Positions 25,224 to 33,001 of a DNA stretch of 64,000 bases are shown here, piece by piece. A program made the translations under genes and the position numbers. The stretch covers positions 3,534,001-3,598,000 of the forward strand of contig NZ_CP018151.1 in NCBI RefSeq assembly GCF_001889265.1, written 5' to 3'. The notes beneath the pieces were generated by a model that ran no database searches, was not told the origin of the DNA, and saw nothing but the letters and a program-made list of their open reading frames with translations. Every line of letters starts with the position of its first letter. The stretch's first letter is position 1. This DNA is from Microbacterium sp. 1.5R (lineage in GTDB: Bacteria; Actinomycetota; Actinomycetes; Actinomycetales; Microbacteriaceae).

Positions 25224-26141
25224 TCAGCCCTTCTCCGCACCGGCGGTGAGGCCTCCGACGAGGAGCCGCTCGGAGGCGAAGAAGAGGATGATGATGGGCA
25301 GGGTCAGGATCACGGAACCGGCCATGAGGACCGTGGTGGGAACCTCGATGCTGCCGGAGAGCTGGGAGAGGCCCAGCGAGACGGTCCATGAATCGCGCTT
25401 CTCGACGAGGAACAGCAGAGCGAAGAGGAACTCGTTCCAGGCGATCATGAAGATGAACAGTCCGTTCGACACGATCGCGGGCATGGCGAGCGGGATGCTG
25501 ACCCGGCGCATGATCTGGAACCGGGTGCACCCGTCGAGTGCCGCAGCCTCCTCGAGCGAGACCGGGATCGTGGCGAAGTAGTTGCGCAGCGTGTAGATCG
25601 ACACCGCCGCGACCTGTGACACGTAGACGATGAGCAGTCCGACGAGCGAGCCGCGCAGCCCGATCTGCGTGAAGAACACGAACAGCGGCACCGCCAGCAG
25701 GATCGCAGGGAAGAAGTACACCGCGAGGAACAGGCCGGACACCTGACGGCGACCGAAGAAGGCCAGTCGGCTGACGGCATACGAACCGGGAATCGACACC
25801 AGGAGCGTGAGCACGACCGTCGCGAGAGCGACCAGCAGTGAGTTGCGCATGAAGACGATGAAGCCCTGCCCGCCGGCGTCCACGGGCGCCAGCACGTCGA
25901 GGTAGGTCGAGAAGTCGAGCTCCTCGATCGTGATCCACAGCGCGCCCGGGTTCTGCAGCAGCGAGTCGAGCGAGCGGAAGCTGAGCAGCACCATGTAGTA
26001 GAACGGCACGACGGCGGCGAGCACCAGCAGCAGGATGACGATCGGGCGGAGGATGCGGAAGAGGGCGTTCTCGAAGCCGTCGCGGTCGAATCCGCGTCTG
26101 GCGGGCCGGGCCTCGGTGACGGCGTCGGTCGTCGCACTCAT
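25224..26141 (-). CDS. Carbohydrate ABC transporter permease, MalG type
   Basis: A 305-residue permease with six predicted helices and the EAA loop SLEEAAALDGCTRFQIMRRVSIPLA near residues 190-215 for ATPase contact (given as one stretch interrupted by the Cys). It forms the channel together with the MalF-type partner, whose gene overlaps it by 4 bp. No ATPase is encoded in the operon, so a shared ATPase from elsewhere must be used. It corresponds to YcjP in the comparison with E. coli. Confidence 0.92.
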   Translation of the reverse strand: MSATTDAVTEARPARRGFDRDGFENALFRILRPIVILLLVLAAVVPFYYMVLLSFRSLDSLLQNPGALWITIEELDFSTYLDVLAPVDAGGQGFIVFMRNSLLVALATVVLTLLVSIPGSYAVSRLAFFGRRQVSGLFLAVYFFPAILLAVPLFVFFTQIGLRGSLVGLLIVYVSQVAAVSIYTLRNYFATIPVSLEEAAALDGCTRFQIMRRVSIPLAMPAIVSNGLFIFMIAWNEFLFALLFLVEKRDSWTVSLGLSQLSGSIEVPTTVLMAGSVILTLPIIILFFASERLLVGGLTAGAEKG

Positions 26142-27166
26142 GCCTGCTCCTCCTGTCGGCCGAAGATCTTCAGATAGACGCCGACGAGCACGGCGAGAAT
26201 GGCCGCGAGCACCAGGGCCTGAGCGGCGGCGGCGCCGATGTCACCGCGAGCGGTGAGCAGGTCGAACACCCGCACCGAGACGACCTCGGTGCCGGCTCCG
26301 CCACCCGTCAGCAGGTAGATGTCGTCGAAGTTGTTGAACGTCCAGATGAAGCGCAGCACGCAGAGCACTGCGATCGTCGGCAGCAGCTGCGGAAGAAGAA
26401 TGTGCCGGAAGCGCTGCGTGGGGGTCGCGCCGTCGACCCTGGCCGCCTCGTCGAGCACGGCCGGGACCGCCTCGAGTCGGGCCGTGAGGAAGAGGAAGGC
26501 GAACGGGAAGGATCGCCAGGCTTCGAACAGGATGACGGTGATCAGCGCCATCGGCAGCTCGACCTCCCACCCGAAGATGCTCACGGGCAGGGCGCGGTCC
26601 GAGAGGAACGCGATCGGCTCCTCCCATCCGAGCACGGTGGTGCCGAACCAGTTCACGATGCCGAACTGCGGGTTGAGCATCGTCGACCACACGAACGTCG
26701 CGGCCACGACCGGGGCGACGTACGGCAACAGCAGCGAGGCGCGCACGAGGCCGCGCCCGCGGAACGGCTTGCGCAGGGCGAGGGCGGCGGCGAGGCCGAT
26801 GCCGATCGCGAGCGCCGTGCCGCACACGGCGTAGACGACCGTGGTCCACAGCGCGCTGAAGAAGCCGGGCGACGTCAGCACGTCGATGAAGTTGTCGAGG
26901 GTGTAGTCGCCGATGATCCCGGTGCCGCGGATGTTGATCAGGCGGACGTCCTGGAACGCGAGGGAGATCGCCCAGATGATCGGCAGGACGACGGCGACCA
27001 GGATGATGATGAAGGTCGGCGAGATGAGCAGCAGCCCCGCCCGGTTCTCCTCCCGACTGTGCCTCGACCCGCGCCGCGGCTTCATCGCGCCGGTCGGTCT
27101 CGGCGGCGTGGTGCCGGGCTCGGGGCGCTGTGCCCCGAGCCCGGACCCCTCGACGACTCTGCTCAC
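26138..27166 (-). CDS. Carbohydrate ABC transporter permease, MalF/UgpA type
   Basis: A 342-residue permease with a basic, Pro-rich cytosolic N-terminus (about 1-40) and six predicted helices. The EAA loop near residues 240-265 includes LDEAARVDGATPTQRF followed by ILLPQLLP. The GTG start at 27166 overlaps the stop of the binding-protein gene by 4 bp, and its own stop overlaps the second permease. It is the YcjO-like subunit of the importer. Confidence 0.92.
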   Translation of the reverse strand: MSRVVEGSGLGAQRPEPGTTPPRPTGAMKPRRGSRHSREENRAGLLLISPTFIIILVAVVLPIIWAISLAFQDVRLINIRGTGIIGDYTLDNFIDVLTSPGFFSALWTTVVYAVCGTALAIGIGLAAALALRKPFRGRGLVRASLLLPYVAPVVAATFVWSTMLNPQFGIVNWFGTTVLGWEEPIAFLSDRALPVSIFGWEVELPMALITVILFEAWRSFPFAFLFLTARLEAVPAVLDEAARVDGATPTQRFRHILLPQLLPTIAVLCVLRFIWTFNNFDDIYLLTGGGAGTEVVSVRVFDLLTARGDIGAAAAQALVLAAILAVLVGVYLKIFGRQEEQA

Positions 27167-28551
27167 TTCAGCGACTCTGCGATCGAGCGCACGGTCTCGG
27201 CGGCGGTCGACGCGGCGTCAGCCGGGTCACCGCCCTGGGCGACATCACTCACCGCCGTCGCGACCGGAAGCTCGCCCTGCAGCGCGCCGAGCAGCGAGCC
27301 CTGGCCCTGGGTGATGCCCCAGCGGGCGAGATCCTCCGGCCCTGCGGCCACAGCATCGAGGACCTCGGGTGCGTAGAAGTCGGACAGAGGAGCCTTGGTG
27401 TCGACTCCGGCGGGAAGCGTCGCCCACATGTCGGAGAACATCGTCGGATCCTCGGGGGTGCCGGTGCGGACGGGAACCTTGCCCTCGGGCGCGATCGCGA
27501 TCCAGGGCTCGTAGCCATCGCTCATCATGTACTCGACGAACGACTGCGACGCGTCGGTGTTCGCTCCCTCGGTGATGGTCCACGAGGTGATCTCGCCGAA
27601 CTGCGCCGCGGCATCGGAGTCGGGTCCGGCGATCGACGTGACCACGCCGGTGTTCGCCGCGAGGAAGGCCGGGTCGGCGAGGCACTCGGGGCACGAGGGC
27701 TTCGCATCCTCACGCAGGCCTGCCAGCTCGTCGAGCACGAAGCTCGACCAGATGAACATGGCCGCGTCGCCCGCGAAGTACGTGGCGCGGGTCGTGTCGA
27801 CGTCCTGCGCACCCGGCACCGAGTAGTCGCCGGTCAGCTCGCCATAGAACTCGAACGCGCTGACACAGGCATCCGAGTCGAGCTCGACGTCACCGTCTTC
27901 GTTGACGAGCTCGCATCCGTTACCTAGCGCGATCTGCTCGAAGGTCTGCTCGGTGAAGGCGTCGCCCGGGGCGGTGGCGCCGACGAAACCGGCGACCTCG
28001 GGCGAGTCGAGGGTCTTCGCGGCCTCGAGGATCGATTCGTACGAGTCGGGGACGTCCAGGCCCGCGGCCTCGAAGAGGTCGGTGCGGTAGAAGAGCATCT
28101 GGGTCCACGACTCACTCGGGATCGCCAGGCTGGTGTCGCCGTCGGAGGTCAGGGCGAGCGCGTTCTCGGAGAACGTCGACGCGTCGAGCGCGTCGATCGT
28201 CGCCGCGACGGCATCCGTGTCGACGAACTCGTTGGCCGAGAGCGTGCGCACCTGAGGCAGCGAGATCCCGCCGATCACGTCGGGCAGGTCGCCGGCCGCG
28301 GCAGACGAGGTGATGAGCTGGGCGAACTGGTCTTCCGCGACCGAGACGACCTCGACCTCGATGCCGGTCTCGTCGGTGAACGCGTCGACGATCTCCTGTG
28401 TGGCGGCCACCCGATCGGGAAGGTCCTCCTGCAGCCAGAAGGTGATGCCGGTATCGCCGCCGTCGTCGTCGCCGGAGCTCGTGCATCCGGTGAGGGCGAG
28501 CGCCGTCACGCACACCGCGGCCATTGCTGCTGCTGTCGCACGGGTATTCAC
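27163..28551 (-). CDS. Extracellular sugar-binding lipoprotein of ABC transporter
   Basis: A 462-residue solute-binding protein (family 1 type). The signal peptide ends in the lipobox LTGC, with the lipidated Cys near residue 23 followed by an acidic Ser/Gly linker. The mature part has the expected two-lobe pattern, with DLPDRVAATQEIVDAF and AMFIWSSFVLDEL as characteristic stretches. I chose GTG 28551 because AAGGAGG lies 6 nt upstream. It captures the substrate for the two permeases encoded next. It is the first gene of the operon, behind a strong promoter that overlaps a palindromic operator. Confidence 0.92.
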   Translation of the reverse strand: MNTRATAAAMAAVCVTALALTGCTSSGDDDGGDTGITFWLQEDLPDRVAATQEIVDAFTDETGIEVEVVSVAEDQFAQLITSSAAAGDLPDVIGGISLPQVRTLSANEFVDTDAVAATIDALDASTFSENALALTSDGDTSLAIPSESWTQMLFYRTDLFEAAGLDVPDSYESILEAAKTLDSPEVAGFVGATAPGDAFTEQTFEQIALGNGCELVNEDGDVELDSDACVSAFEFYGELTGDYSVPGAQDVDTTRATYFAGDAAMFIWSSFVLDELAGLREDAKPSCPECLADPAFLAANTGVVTSIAGPDSDAAAQFGEITSWTITEGANTDASQSFVEYMMSDGYEPWIAIAPEGKVPVRTGTPEDPTMFSDMWATLPAGVDTKAPLSDFYAPEVLDAVAAGPEDLARWGITQGQGSLLGALQGELPVATAVSDVAQGGDPADAASTAAETVRSIAESLK

Positions 28552-28614
28552 TATGCGCCTCCTTGCGCTGGAAATGCAGGACTGAGCCGTCGGGTCGACT
28601 CCCATTAAGACTAA

Positions 28615-28643
28615 AAGCTAGACATAAGTCGCCTAGCTGTCAA
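28615..28643 (-). promoter_or_regulatory. Promoter of the sugar operon overlapped by a palindromic operator
   Basis: On the minus strand TTGACA (28643-28638), a 17-bp spacer and TAGCTT (28620-28615) form a near-consensus promoter. AGCTAG (28616-28621) and CTAGCT (28633-28638) make a 6-bp inverted repeat separated by 11 bp across it. A repressor bound here would block the polymerase; the divergent ROK gene is the obvious source. Confidence 0.7.
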
Positions 28644-28647
28644 GCAT

Positions 28648-28653
28648 TAAGCT
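28648..28653 (+). promoter_or_regulatory. Probable -10 hexamer (TAAGCT) of the ROK gene
   Basis: TAAGCT lies 22 nt before the ATG, which has an AGGAGG ribosome-binding site. The operator for the divergent operon ends 10 bp upstream, so the same repressor could also control its own gene. Confidence 0.45.
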
Positions 28654-28675
28654 GATCTCGTCGTCAGGAGGTTCG

Positions 28676-29827
28676 ATGTCCGGTCCCGGGGAAGTCCTCG
28701 ATCTCATCAGAGAGCGCCGCGCCTTCACGCGCGGCGATGTGCTCGACGTCACCGGGATGTCGCGGATGACCGTCGCCACGCGCATCGACGCGCTTCTCGA
28801 GGCGGGACTCATCATCGAGTCGGGAACCGAGAAGGTCACCTCGGGTCGACCGTCACGGCGCCTCGAGTTCAACACCGCTCACGCGCACGTCATCGCCGCC
28901 AACGTCGACACCACGCACACCACCGTCGCCCTGACCGATCTCGCCGGACGCGTGACCGCCGAGGAGCGCATCGAGGTCGCCGTCGCCGACGGACCCGACG
29001 CGACCCTCAACGCGATCGCCGAGCACGCCGAGCGCCTGCTGTCGCAGGCCGGCATCCGCCGCGAGGATGTGGCTGCGATCGCGCTCAGCATCCCCGGTCC
29101 TGTCGACCCCGACACCGAGCGCCCCTCGCAGCCGCCGATCATGCCCGGCTGGGACGCCTACCCGATCCCCGATCACCTGCACGACGCCCTCGGCGTCCCC
29201 GTGCTGGTCTCGAACGACGCCGACGCCGCCGCACTGGGTGAGCAGCGCGCAGCGCATCCCGATTCACGCTCCCTGTGCTTCATCAAGGTCTCGTCGGGCA
29301 TCGGCACCGGCATCGTGCTGGGTGGCCGGGCATACCGCGGCACCGACGGAGGGGCGGGTGACATCGGCCATGTGAAGATCGCCGGGCACGACGACCTGCT
29401 GTGCCAGTGCGGAGCGCACGGATGTCTGGCGGCCGCGGCATCAGGCCGAGCAGTGGCCAGGGCGCTCACCCAGCTCGGCAAGCCCGCCTCGTCAGCCTCG
29501 GATGTCGGCACCTACCTCGCTGACGGCGACCCCGATGCCGCGCGACTCACTCAAGAGGCGGGTCGGGTGATCGGCGAGGTCGTCGCGACGGTCGTCTCGC
29601 TCCTCAACCCCTCGGAGGTGGTGCTCGGCGGGATGCTGGCATCGCCGCCGCTGCTGGCCGGAGTCCGCGAGACCCTCTATCCCCGATCCCTGCCCCGCGC
29701 GACCCGGCACCTGAGCATCAGCCAATCGACACTGGGCGAGAAGGCGACAGCCGTGGGGCTCGCGGCGATGGTGGTGGAGCGCGAGTACTCGGCATCCGCG
29801 GTGAACGCGGCGCTCGCTCGCAGCTGA
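28676..29827 (+). CDS. ROK-family transcriptional repressor (NagC/XylR type)
   Basis: A 383-residue regulator with an N-terminal winged helix (about residues 5-65, FTRGDVLDVTGMSRMTVATRI) and a ROK sugar-kinase-like domain. The zinc motif appears as GHVKIAGH followed by CQCGAHGCL near residues 222-246. NDADAAALGE and KVSSGIGTGIVLGG are sugar-binding/phosphate elements. Such proteins usually repress sugar genes until an inducer binds. It is transcribed divergently from the sugar operon with 124 bp between, containing the operator, so it is very likely that operon's repressor. Confidence 0.9.
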   Translation: MSGPGEVLDLIRERRAFTRGDVLDVTGMSRMTVATRIDALLEAGLIIESGTEKVTSGRPSRRLEFNTAHAHVIAANVDTTHTTVALTDLAGRVTAEERIEVAVADGPDATLNAIAEHAERLLSQAGIRREDVAAIALSIPGPVDPDTERPSQPPIMPGWDAYPIPDHLHDALGVPVLVSNDADAAALGEQRAAHPDSRSLCFIKVSSGIGTGIVLGGRAYRGTDGGAGDIGHVKIAGHDDLLCQCGAHGCLAAAASGRAVARALTQLGKPASSASDVGTYLADGDPDAARLTQEAGRVIGEVVATVVSLLNPSEVVLGGMLASPPLLAGVRETLYPRSLPRATRHLSISQSTLGEKATAVGLAAMVVEREYSASAVNAALARS

Positions 29828-29851
29828 GCACCGCCGGATACCATCGGAGTC

Positions 29852-30079
29852 ATGACGAATTCCGGTCCGATCGACGATGTCTCCATCGGCGGAGAGATGA
29901 TCCGCCTCGGCCAGTTCCTGAAGTACTCGGGACTGCTCGACTCGGGCGGTGACGCCAAGGAGGTCGTGATCGACGGATTCGTGAAGGTCAACGGCGAGGT
30001 CGATCGACGGCGCGGACGCCAGCTGCATGACGGCGATCTGGTCACCTTCGAGGGCCGTACCGTTCGCGTACGCCCCTGA
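29852..30079 (+). CDS. S4-domain RNA-binding protein (YbcJ/YaaA-like)
   Basis: A 75-residue protein made almost entirely of one S4 domain: IRLGQFLKYSGLLDSGGDAK and VIDGFVKVNGEVDRRRGRQL are the typical alpha-L motif with basic RNA-contacting residues. Such small proteins bind structured RNA, possibly ribosomal. TACCAT lies 7 nt before the ATG, which suggests a leaderless transcript, though a GGAG also precedes it. No operon partner is evident; the convergent reductase gene ends 20 bp away. Confidence 0.85.
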   Translation: MTNSGPIDDVSIGGEMIRLGQFLKYSGLLDSGGDAKEVVIDGFVKVNGEVDRRRGRQLHDGDLVTFEGRTVRVRP

Positions 30080-30081
30080 TC

Positions 30082-30110
30082 ACGCGGGCCGCTTCCGGTC
30101 ACACCCGCGT
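30082..30110. terminator. Short hairpin between convergent genes
   Basis: ACGCGGG (30082-30088) pairs with CCCGCGT (30104-30110); it spans the gap after the S4 gene and the last codons of the convergent reductase gene. Possible bidirectional terminator, only 7 bp of stem. Confidence 0.35.
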
Positions 30111-30656
30111 CGTGTAGCGGAGGAACATCACGCCGCTGTCGAAGCGCCGATCCTCGGCGAGCTCCAGGTCGACGTGCACCCCGTCGGGGAAGAACAGCTT
30201 GCCACCACCGACGATCGCCGGTCCGATGAAGAGACCGAACTCGTCGACCAGTCCCGCGCGGATCGCCTCGGCGGCGAGAGTGGGGCCGTCGACGGAGAAG
30301 TCGCTGTCGGACTCAGCCTTCCACCGCGCGATCACCTCCGGATCGAACGTGCGCTCGAGCCGGGTGCGCTCGCTCGACACCTCGGCGAGGGTCTTCGAGA
30401 AGACGACCTTCTGCGCGGCCTGCCACACCCGCGCGTAGTCGATGCCGACCTGCGGCTGATCGGGTTCGAGATGAGCGGTCTCCCAATAAACCATGGTCTC
30501 GTACATGCGCCGCCCGTAGAGGTAGGTGCCGACGTCTGCGAACTGCTTGTTGATGAAGTCGTGCAGGTCGTCGTCGAGCGCCCAGTCGAACCCGCCGTCC
30601 GGCCCGCTGACGTATCCGTCGAGCGACGTGATCATGGAGTAGATGAGTCGGGCCAT
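30099..30656 (-). CDS. Dihydrofolate reductase family protein (RibD C-terminal-like)
   Basis: A 185-residue single-domain reductase. MITSLDGYVSGPDGGFDW at the N-terminus, the loop YGRRMYETM near residue 48, and VDEFGLFIGPAIVGGGK near residues 136-152 are typical of the RibD_C/DHFR-like family. These proteins bind NADPH, but the stand-alone actinobacterial members (YyaP/YwjB-like) have no defined substrate. It is not next to riboflavin or folate genes. It starts at an ATG on the minus strand and is divergent from the SDR gene. Confidence 0.85.
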   Translation of the reverse strand: MARLIYSMITSLDGYVSGPDGGFDWALDDDLHDFINKQFADVGTYLYGRRMYETMVYWETAHLEPDQPQVGIDYARVWQAAQKVVFSKTLAEVSSERTRLERTFDPEVIARWKAESDSDFSVDGPTLAAEAIRAGLVDEFGLFIGPAIVGGGKLFFPDGVHVDLELAEDRRFDSGVMFLRYTTRV

Positions 30657-30809
30657 GCGGCGAGGCTACTCCCGGCGTCCGCACGGGTCGACCCCTTCTC
30701 GGCGTCCTCTCTAGCGACCCTCGGCGTGAGACGCAAGGTGCTGGCCGACATTCCGACGTCGGCGCACGCTGGAGACATACCCCCAGACCAGCGATCGAGA
30801 GGAACCCCC

Positions 30810-31706
30810 ATGTCTCGCGACCAGTACACCTTCACCAACCCGGCCGAGCTCTACTCCGACATCGAACCCGAGAAGCAGCACATGCCGGAGCCCGGCCTCG
30901 ATGCCGACCTCGGTCCGAAGGCCGACCTCGGTGAGGAGAGCTACCGCGGCACCGGCCGACTGACCGGGCGCAAGGCGCTCATCACCGGCGGCGACTCCGG
31001 CATCGGCGCGGCGACTGCGATCGCCTTCGCACGCGAGGGCGCGGACGTCGCGCTCTCGTACCTGCCCGAAGAGGAAGAGGATGCGGCGCGCATCGCCGGC
31101 ATCCTCCGCGACGCCGGCGCGACCGTGGCGCAGATCCCCGGTGATCTCCGTGACCCCGAGTACTGCCGCACGCTCGTCTCGGAGGCGGTCGGTGCGCTCG
31201 GCGGCCTCGACATCCTCGTCAACAACGGCGGCAAGCAGATCTACAAGGAGTCGCTGACCGACATCACCGACGAGCAGTTCGACGACACCTTCAAGACCAA
31301 CGTCTACGCGATGTTCTGGATCACGAAGGCCGCGCTGCCGCACCTCCCGGCAGGCTCGACCATCATCAACACCACGTCGATCCAGGCCTACTCGCCGTCG
31401 GGAATCCTCGTCGACTACGCATCGACCAAGGCCACGATCAACGCGTTCACGAAGGGCCTCGCCGAGCAGCTCGCGCCGAAGGGCATCCGTGTGAACGCCG
31501 TGGCACCGGGACCGATCTGGACGCCGCTGCAGCCGAGCGACGGACAGCCGCAGGAGAAGCTCCCGGAGTTCGGGGAGGACACCCCGCTCGGCCGCATGGG
31601 CCAGCCCGCAGAACTCGCCCCCGCCTACGTCTTCCTCGCCTCCGCGGAGTCGAGCTACGTCGCCGGCGAGACGCTCAACGTCAACGGCGGCATGCCCACG
31701 CCGTGA
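30810..31706 (+). CDS. Short-chain dehydrogenase/reductase (YghA/YhxC-like)
   Basis: A 298-residue SDR with a 50-residue N-terminal extension (PEPGLDADLGPKADLGE) typical of the general-stress YghA/YhdF/YhxC group. The cofactor loop is TGGDSGIGAA near residues 59-68; NNGG near 140 and the catalytic YASTK near 208 complete the set. Substrate unknown, probably an aldehyde or ketone. GAGAGGAA precedes the ATG at 30810. A strong terminator follows 11 bp after the stop, so it appears monocistronic. Confidence 0.9.
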   Translation: MSRDQYTFTNPAELYSDIEPEKQHMPEPGLDADLGPKADLGEESYRGTGRLTGRKALITGGDSGIGAATAIAFAREGADVALSYLPEEEEDAARIAGILRDAGATVAQIPGDLRDPEYCRTLVSEAVGALGGLDILVNNGGKQIYKESLTDITDEQFDDTFKTNVYAMFWITKAALPHLPAGSTIINTTSIQAYSPSGILVDYASTKATINAFTKGLAEQLAPKGIRVNAVAPGPIWTPLQPSDGQPQEKLPEFGEDTPLGRMGQPAELAPAYVFLASAESSYVAGETLNVNGGMPTP

Positions 31707-31717
31707 GTCGCTGACCG

Positions 31718-31759
31718 CGGACGCCCCCTCCCGAGCTCGCTTCGGAGGGGGCGTTCGCG
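31718..31759 (+). terminator. Terminator hairpin after the SDR gene
   Basis: Arms 31718-31732 and 31745-31759 pair over 15 bp with one mismatch around a 12-nt loop. Confidence 0.75.
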
Positions 31760-31808
31760 TGTGCGGCGGGGCCGGGGCGATGTCGGTGGAACCAGGCAGT
31801 ATGTCGGT

Positions 31809-32594
31809 ATGGCAGACGGATACGACCTCGACTTCCTTCCGACGCGAGTGCCCCTGCCCGGGCCGGCCCGCGATGCGACGGAGCTGACCTACCCCCACTT
31901 CAGCGTGCTGCTCGACCGCGAGCGCCGCCTGGCCGCCGTGACGGGCGTGAACATCGACGGGGCGCTGCTGCGCGAGCTGCCCCGCACCGGGGACTGGCAG
32001 CTCGACCCCCGAGTCGATGCAGCACTGCAGACCGGACCCGAGGTGTATGCGCGCAACGACCTCGATCGCGGCCACCTCGTGCGCCGACGCGACCCCGGCT
32101 GGGGTGATGTCGACGACGCTCGGGCGGCGACCGAGGCGACGTTCTTCTATCCGAACGCCGCCCCGCAGGCCGCCGGTTTCAATCAGTCCGCAGAGCTCTG
32201 GCTCGGTCTGGAAGACCACGTGCTCGAGTATGCCGAGACGACGGATCAGCGGATCTCGGTGTTCACGGCCCCTGTGCTGGGAGACGACGATCCGCCGTAC
32301 CGCGGCATCCGCATCCCTCTTCTGTTCTGGAAGATCGCGGCGTGGCAGGGCCCCGACGGTCTGTCAGCGGCCGGGTTCGTGCTCGATCAGTCAGAGCTCG
32401 TCGAGTCACCGGACGGTCTCTTCGCGGTTCCGCCGCTCGGCGCATTCCGCACCTTCCAGGTTCCGATCACCGAGATCATCCGGGTGACGGGGCTGGATGT
32501 CGGCCCGCTGCTCGATGCCGATGTGCTCGACCGGCGCAGCGCCCGATCGACCGAGTGGCGGGCGCTCGCCTCGGCATCCGACATCACGCTCTAG
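31809..32594 (+). CDS. DNA/RNA non-specific endonuclease (NucA type)
   Basis: A 261-residue beta-beta-alpha-metal nuclease. The DRGH motif in RNDLDRGHLVRR has the general-base His89, and FFYPNAAPQAAGFNQ near residues 113-127 supplies the metal-binding Asn. There is no signal peptide in this frame, so the enzyme is either cytosolic or needs another route out; most NucA relatives are secreted. I chose ATG 31809; CAGTAT 6 nt upstream may be a leaderless -10. Its last 4 bp overlap the convergent NTF2-like gene. Confidence 0.85.
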   Translation: MADGYDLDFLPTRVPLPGPARDATELTYPHFSVLLDRERRLAAVTGVNIDGALLRELPRTGDWQLDPRVDAALQTGPEVYARNDLDRGHLVRRRDPGWGDVDDARAATEATFFYPNAAPQAAGFNQSAELWLGLEDHVLEYAETTDQRISVFTAPVLGDDDPPYRGIRIPLLFWKIAAWQGPDGLSAAGFVLDQSELVESPDGLFAVPPLGAFRTFQVPITEIIRVTGLDVGPLLDADVLDRRSARSTEWRALASASDITL

Positions 32595-33001
32595 CCGTCG
32601 CGGCGTCGGTTCCAGTGGGTGAGCTTGTCGGGGTTGCAGACGACCCAGATGCGCGAGAGCAGCCCTGATCTGCTCTCGACCGACACCGCCGCGACGACTG
32701 CGCCGTCTCGTTCCAGCACGAGTCCAGCGGAGCCGTTGATCGACGCGATCGAGACCGTGGGGCCGGTCGCCACCAGTGCCGCCAGCTCCGCGGATGCCGT
32801 GTGGGTCCCGTCGACGGCGGTCGACGACTGCGGCATGCGACCTCCGCTGTCGATGATCATCACCACGTCAGGGTGCAGCATCGAGCGGATGCCGGCGCGG
32901 TCGCCCGCGGCGAGCGCCAGCCGGAGTTCTTCCACAGCGATCGGTTCGGAGGCATCCCGAGGTCGCCGGCCCAGACGAGCCGGATGCCGCCCGCGAGTCA
33001 T
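32591..33001 (-). CDS. Stand-alone NTF2-like (SnoaL) protein resembling the ECF41 sigma C-terminal domain
   Basis: A 136-residue single-domain protein. VEELRLALAAGDRAGIRSML and a later beta-sheet region fit the NTF2/SnoaL fold. It carries DSGGR near residue 52 and NPDKL near residue 126, two motifs known from the regulatory C-terminal domain of ECF41 sigma factors. The adjacent sigma factor has degenerate versions of both. Its ATG overlaps the sigma gene's stop by 4 bp, so the two are made together. I infer a regulatory partner of the sigma factor; an independent enzyme is possible. Confidence 0.75.
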   Translation of the reverse strand: MTRGRHPARLGRRPRDASEPIAVEELRLALAAGDRAGIRSMLHPDVVMIIDSGGRMPQSSTAVDGTHTASAELAALVATGPTVSIASINGSAGLVLERDGAVVAAVSVESRSGLLSRIWVVCNPDKLTHWNRRRDG

